NCBI RefSeq assembly: GCF_025403485.1
Contig: NZ_CP099966.1
Location: 4,276,501 to 4,340,500 of the forward strand
Length of the DNA stretch: 64,000 nt
From: Chryseobacterium paludis
GTDB lineage: Bacteria > Bacteroidota > Bacteroidia > Flavobacteriales > Weeksellaceae
Direction of reading: 5' to 3'
In this document: in pieces, positions 60,588-64,000 of the stretch
Layout of the letters: every line of letters starts with the position of its first letter
Position numbering within the stretch: position 1 is the first letter of the stretch
Translations under genes and position numbers: made by a program
Notes under the pieces: model-generated
Seen by the model: the letters and a program-made list of their open reading frames with translations, nothing else
The model's database searches: none
What the model was told of the DNA's origin: nothing

Positions 60588-62525
60588 ATGCTTTCGGTTC
60601 AAGGTCTAGGATTACATCATTCGGGAAACTATTTGTTTCAAAATGTGAATTTCACTATTAAAAAGGATGATAAAATTGGTTTAGTAGGAAAAAATGGAGC
60701 GGGAAAATCCACTTTATTGAAGATGCTTTCCGGAGAAATTACATTCTACGAAGGAAGTGTTGTACCTGATGGAAATATTACTATTGGTTTCCTGAAGCAG
60801 GATTTGGACTTTGTAAAAGGAAGAACGGTTTGGGATGAAACGATGCAGGCTTTTGAGCAGATCAATGCCTGGAAGAATGAACTTGAAGAAGTGAATCACC
60901 AAATGACTGTAAGAACTGATTACGAAAGTGATGCTTACACGGATTTGATCAATAGAATGACTGAATTAAATGATCTTTTAATGCACCATGATGCCTACAA
61001 TTTGGAAGGTGACATGGAAAAGGTATTATTCGGATTAGGATTTAAAGCTGATGATTTCCAGAAAATTACTGACGAGTTCTCCGGAGGTTGGAGAATGAGA
61101 ATTGAACTGGCAAAACTGCTTCTTCAAAAGAATGACGTAATGCTTCTCGATGAGCCTACCAACCACCTTGATATGGAATCCATCATCTGGCTGGAAAATT
61201 TCCTTAAAGATTATCCTGGAGCTATTGTATTGGTAAGTCACGATAAACAATTCATGACAGCCGTTTGTAACAGGACTTTTGATGTTAACAATAAGAAAGT
61301 TGATGATTATAAAGCGGATTACACCAAATATCTTGAACTTAGAAAAGATAGAAAAGAAAAACTGATCCAAGCTAAAAAGAATCAGGATGCAGAGATAAAA
61401 CATACTGAAGAGTTAATTAATAAGTTCCGGGCAAGTGCTTCTAAAGCCGCGTTTGCACAATCTTTAATCAAAAAACTTGAAAAAGTTGAACGTATTGAAG
61501 TAGAAAATGATGACGTTTCAAAGTTTAATATTCGATTCGTTCAGTCTGTTGTTCCCGGAAAAGTTAATTTTGAAGCTGAAAAACTGGGTAAAGCATATGG
61601 AAAGAAGCAGATCTTTGATGATGTAGATTTTATTGTTCAGCGTGGAGATAGAATTGCCCTGTTAGGACAGAATGGACAGGGGAAAACAACTCTTGCGAAA
61701 ATATTGGCTGGTGAAATTAAAGACTACAGTGGAACCTGGAATCTTGGTCATAACGTGAATATCGGATATTTTGCTCAAAATCAGGAAGAAGTATTAACAC
61801 CAAATAAAACGGTTTTAGAAGAGGCGGAAGATGCTGCAACAGAAGAAACCAGACCAAGAGTAAGAGATTTATTAGGATCTTTCTTATTTCAGGGTGAGGC
61901 TGTTACAAAGAAAACCAAAGTATTATCGGGAGGAGAAAGAAACCGTCTTGCGCTTTGTAAATTATTATTACGTCCTTTCAATACATTGATTATGGATGAG
62001 CCTACCAATCACCTCGATATTCAGTCTAAGGAGATTATCAAATTGGCATTACAGAAATTTGAAGGTACACTGATCGTGATCTCTCACGACAGGGAGTTCC
62101 TGCAAGGGCTTTGTGATAAGATTTTTGAATTCCGTGATGGTAAAATGAAAGAGTTCCTTGGAGATATCAATGAGTACCTTGAATACAGGCAGAAAGAAAC
62201 GATCAGAGAGATCTCAGCTGAAAAGGCAAAGCTTCATGATGAGGTCAAAGTAGAGGTTAAACCTAAGGTTGAGGTTGTGGAGAAAGCAGAACCTATTGTT
62301 CAGCCAAAGTCAGGTTTTGTAAGTAAGGAGCAAAAAAATATTCAGAATAAAATAAAAAAAGTGGAAGAGAGAATTTCAGAATTGGAAACAAAATCTGAAG
62401 AAATGGAAGTCTCTTTTGCAAAAGAAAATCCTTCTGATGGAATGTTAGAAGAATATAATAAAGTAAAATCTGATTTGGAACTCGCTTTACAAGAGTGGGA
62501 GCATTTGGCTTCTCAACTTGAGTAA
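60588..62525 (+). CDS. ABC-F family ATPase (Uup/YfmR-like)
   Basis: A 645-residue ATP-binding protein with two ABC domains and no membrane helices, a ribosome-associated ABC-F type. First domain: GLVGKNGAGKSTLLKML, signature SGGWRMRIELAKLLL, Walker B VMLLDEPTNHLD. Second: ALLGQNGQGKTTLAKIL, SGGERNRLALCKLLL, LIMDEPTNHLDIQS. An interdomain helical linker (about 245-325) and a C-terminal Lys/Glu coiled coil (about 580-645) are present, as in Uup. ABC-F proteins act on the ribosome in translation or antibiotic protection; no resistance subtype can be assigned. Confidence 0.93.
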   Translation: MLSVQGLGLHHSGNYLFQNVNFTIKKDDKIGLVGKNGAGKSTLLKMLSGEITFYEGSVVPDGNITIGFLKQDLDFVKGRTVWDETMQAFEQINAWKNELEEVNHQMTVRTDYESDAYTDLINRMTELNDLLMHHDAYNLEGDMEKVLFGLGFKADDFQKITDEFSGGWRMRIELAKLLLQKNDVMLLDEPTNHLDMESIIWLENFLKDYPGAIVLVSHDKQFMTAVCNRTFDVNNKKVDDYKADYTKYLELRKDRKEKLIQAKKNQDAEIKHTEELINKFRASASKAAFAQSLIKKLEKVERIEVENDDVSKFNIRFVQSVVPGKVNFEAEKLGKAYGKKQIFDDVDFIVQRGDRIALLGQNGQGKTTLAKILAGEIKDYSGTWNLGHNVNIGYFAQNQEEVLTPNKTVLEEAEDAATEETRPRVRDLLGSFLFQGEAVTKKTKVLSGGERNRLALCKLLLRPFNTLIMDEPTNHLDIQSKEIIKLALQKFEGTLIVISHDREFLQGLCDKIFEFRDGKMKEFLGDINEYLEYRQKETIREISAEKAKLHDEVKVEVKPKVEVVEKAEPIVQPKSGFVSKEQKNIQNKIKKVEERISELETKSEEMEVSFAKENPSDGMLEEYNKVKSDLELALQEWEHLASQLE

Positions 62526-62595
62526 AAATTTATTCGTTAGCAGATGTTTTAATTTCGATTATTATTTTTATTTAGTAATTACAAATTATTATTGT

Positions 62596-62603
62596 TATTT
62601 TTG
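62596..62603 (+). promoter_or_regulatory. Putative -7 element (TATTTTTG) next to the His/Cys-protein start
   Basis: TATTTTTG ends four bases before ATG 62608, like the queD arrangement. No -33 element is evident. Confidence 0.4.
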
Positions 62604-62607
62604 ATGC

Positions 62608-62964
62608 ATGATTTTTAGGGAAAGTAGACAATTTAAGAATTTTATCTCAAGACTTTTGTTTGGGATTTATTTTCTTGCGCTGTTTTCTCAAAGTTTTCAC
62701 CATCATGATCCTATAGATGGCTTCAGAAATTTTAATCTTAAAAAATCTGAAAATACAATTACAAAAAATGTAGCTAAGGAAAAAGCCGGCGATTGTTTGG
62801 CGTGTCACTTCTTAGCTACCGGCCATACCTTGGTGCCTGAAGAATTTAATTTTTCTTTTGAGGGCTATACTCAGGAAATAAAACAGATTATTGCCGTTCA
62901 GGAGATTATCTGGTCTCAGACTAAATTTACTTTTCAGCTTCGGGGTCCCCCCACAATTTCATAA
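62608..62964 (+). CDS. Small His/Cys-rich membrane-anchored protein (DUF2946-like)
   Basis: A 118-residue protein with one N-terminal hydrophobic segment (about 14-29) followed directly by QSFHHHDP, then CLACHFLATGHT near 65 and a C-terminal QLRGPPTIS. The His/Cys pattern (HHH, CxxC-H, GH) suggests metal binding in the periplasm and resembles DUF2946-type proteins found near outer-membrane metal receptors. Its next neighbour is a TonB-dependent receptor, so a role in metal (for example copper or zinc) uptake or sensing is plausible. This is an inference. Confidence 0.72.
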   Translation: MIFRESRQFKNFISRLLFGIYFLALFSQSFHHHDPIDGFRNFNLKKSENTITKNVAKEKAGDCLACHFLATGHTLVPEEFNFSFEGYTQEIKQIIAVQEIIWSQTKFTFQLRGPPTIS

Positions 62965-63122
62965 TTCACATATTTTATCGGATTTGTCTTAGATCTTTAT
63001 TGTTTAAAGGTTGCTTAATATTGGAAAATTAGTCCATTAAGTCGTCATTAATTTATTAAGATGGTTAAGATTAAATGTATTTGTAGAGATGTAATTTACA
63101 TTCAATAGACTATACATTTTAC

Positions 63123-63146
63123 TTTGTACACCTTAAACCGTACAAA
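63123..63146. repeat. Inverted repeat TTTGTAC-N10-GTACAAA
   Basis: Perfect seven-base arms (63123-63129 and 63140-63146) separated by ten bases, 64 bp before the probable receptor ATG. Possible operator. Confidence 0.55.
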
Positions 63147-63175
63147 AAATCCAAAAAAACAAATTTTTTGAAAAT

Positions 63176-63191
63176 GTACTTTTTAAAGTAC
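63176..63191. repeat. Inverted repeat GTACTTT-TT-AAAGTAC
   Basis: Two seven-base arms around TT, lying between the two possible receptor starts. The GTAC cores echo the inverted repeat at 63123-63146. Confidence 0.5.
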
Positions 63192-63209
63192 TCAATCTAT
63201 CTATTTACA

Positions 63210-64000
63210 ATGAAATTGATATATAGTTTATTGCTGATCTTTTGTGGATTAGTACTAACAAACGCACAAAAAACTTATACCGTTGAAGGTACCGTTCAGG
63301 ATTTTCATGATAAAAGCACATTGCAAAATGCTATAGTACAAATTGGAAACTTTACGACTAAAACGGATAAAAAAGGTAAGTTTTTATTTAACAAAATTCC
63401 TGCGGGAGCTTATAATCTCATTGCAAAGCATCCTGATTGTCATGATTATACTGAAAATATAGGAGTTAATCAGGATCTTCACTTAACCATTATCCTTGAA
63501 CACCATGTTCAGGATATTGAAACAGTGACTATACATGGGAGCCATAAAAATAATGGTTCTTTGATTGTTAAGACAATTGATAAATCGGAAATAGAGAAAA
63601 ACTCTACTGATAACTTAGGTAATTTATTGTCTAAGATTTCTGGTGTTACTGCTTTAAAAACTGGAAATAATATTTCAAAGCCAATTATTCATGGACTATA
63701 TGGAAGCCGAATTGCCATTATGAATAATGGAGTTAAGCTGGCGGAGCAAGAATGGGGAGTGGAACATGCTCCAAACGTAGATATTAATAATTTCCAGCAT
63801 ATAGATGTCATTAAAGGAGCTTCTGCTTTGAAATATGGGAGTGATGCAATTGGTGGAGTTATAGTTTTGGAACCGGAAATTTTCCCTAAAAAAGATACGG
63901 TAAGAGGTTCTGTAAGTCTTTCAGGTATTTCTAATGGAAAAGGTCTGGGATTAGATGTAAATGTTGCCAAAACATGGAAAAATGGATGGGCTGTAAAATC
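63210..64000 (+). CDS. TonB-dependent outer membrane receptor, partial (C-terminus beyond the right edge)
   Basis: The 263 visible codons give a signal peptide (MKLIYSLLLIFCGLVLTNAQ), a carboxypeptidase-regulatory-like N-domain (about 22-110: YTVEGTVQDFHDKSTLQNAI ... GKFLFNKIPAGAYNLI) and the plug domain (about 125-235: LGNLLSKISGVTALKTG, GLYGSRIAIMNNGVKL, IDVIKGASALKYGSDAIGGVIVL). It imports a metal complex, vitamin or siderophore across the outer membrane; the ligand is not identifiable from this part. The beta-barrel lies outside the window. ATG 63174 is in frame and 36 bp upstream, but 63210 opens the signal peptide. Confidence 0.92.
   Translation, partial: MKLIYSLLLIFCGLVLTNAQKTYTVEGTVQDFHDKSTLQNAIVQIGNFTTKTDKKGKFLFNKIPAGAYNLIAKHPDCHDYTENIGVNQDLHLTIILEHHVQDIETVTIHGSHKNNGSLIVKTIDKSEIEKNSTDNLGNLLSKISGVTALKTGNNISKPIIHGLYGSRIAIMNNGVKLAEQEWGVEHAPNVDINNFQHIDVIKGASALKYGSDAIGGVIVLEPEIFPKKDTVRGSVSLSGISNGKGLGLDVNVAKTWKNGWAVK

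Noticed and set aside
61035..61403. A 122-codon minus-strand open frame inside the ABC-F gene
   Set aside because: It opposes conserved ATPase motifs and has only hydrophobic low-complexity content; a shadow of the real gene.

Overview
The window is a gene-dense, low-GC bacterial chromosome segment that looks like Flavobacteriia, most probably a Chryseobacterium or a close relative in the Weeksellaceae. The support is: two large secreted proteins ending in type IX secretion (T9SS) sorting domains; a TonB-dependent receptor with a carboxypeptidase-regulatory N-domain; the flavobacterial genes DUF4290 and DUF4295; near absence of Shine-Dalgarno sequences; several TAnnTTTG-type -7 promoter elements; and an astacin-like protease of the flavastacin kind. 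No tRNA, rRNA, insertion sequence, prophage or CRISPR array was recognised. The segment is mostly housekeeping with a few accessory islands. The genus is an inference from gene content.

Layout. 1-2,000: minus-strand cluster nfu, lipoprotein, hemH (hemH runs off the left edge). 2,060-5,303: gamma-carbonic-anhydrase-like protein, lipoprotein, PIF1-like helicase. 5,346-8,886: secreted astacin-type protease, an intergenic region with palindromic direct repeats, flavin monooxygenase, and ribB with a degenerate GTP cyclohydrolase II half. 8,930-15,039 (minus): fmt, recQ, two tandem OmpA-like proteins, folK. 15,059-19,340: sppA, a GlsB-type membrane protein, ftsY, secreted RidA-like protein, and the rpmB-rpmG-DUF4295 ribosomal operon. 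19,579-29,256: T9SS cargo, lnt, vanZ-like, proC, murB, lipoprotein, aminotransferase, second T9SS cargo. 29,381-33,537: DUF1801, YiiX-like hydrolase, a stand-alone NIL domain, lemA and DUF2207. 33,612-38,147: murA (active-site Cys replaced by Asp) with DUF4290, alpha-amylase, DCC thiol protein, cytochrome-type haem-binding protein. 38,434-43,872: katG behind an OxyR-type site, der, upp, alpha/beta hydrolase. 43,985-49,313: comF, then a RamB/ScfR-like regulator divergent from the glyoxylate-shunt genes aceB and aceA, with two matching dyads between them. 49,411-55,197: thioesterase, OmpH/Skp, queD, lpxH, LuxE-like acyl-protein synthetase carrying a REP-like palindrome in frame, two uncharacterised proteins, aqpZ. 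55,412-60,426: M15-like DUF5715 protein, an uncharacterised protein, a seven-helix membrane protein with a histidine kinase and LuxR-type regulator, then a DUF2235 (Tle1-like) phospholipase-type protein. 60,588-64,000: ABC-F ATPase, a His/Cys-rich small membrane protein and the start of a TonB-dependent receptor.

Functional links. Envelope assembly is heavily represented (lnt, lpxH, murA, murB, ompH, OmpA-like proteins, sppA, ftsY). The acetate/fatty-acid module (regulator, aceB, aceA) is the clearest self-contained regulatory unit. The best candidates for little-described biology are the seven-helix protein/kinase/regulator set beside the DUF2235 enzyme (56,181-60,426), the glyoxylate operators, the REP-derived peptide inside the LuxE-like enzyme, and the His/Cys protein next to the TonB receptor. 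Start codons were moved inward from the longest open frame where only TTG/GTG or implausible N-termini lay upstream; each case is noted.
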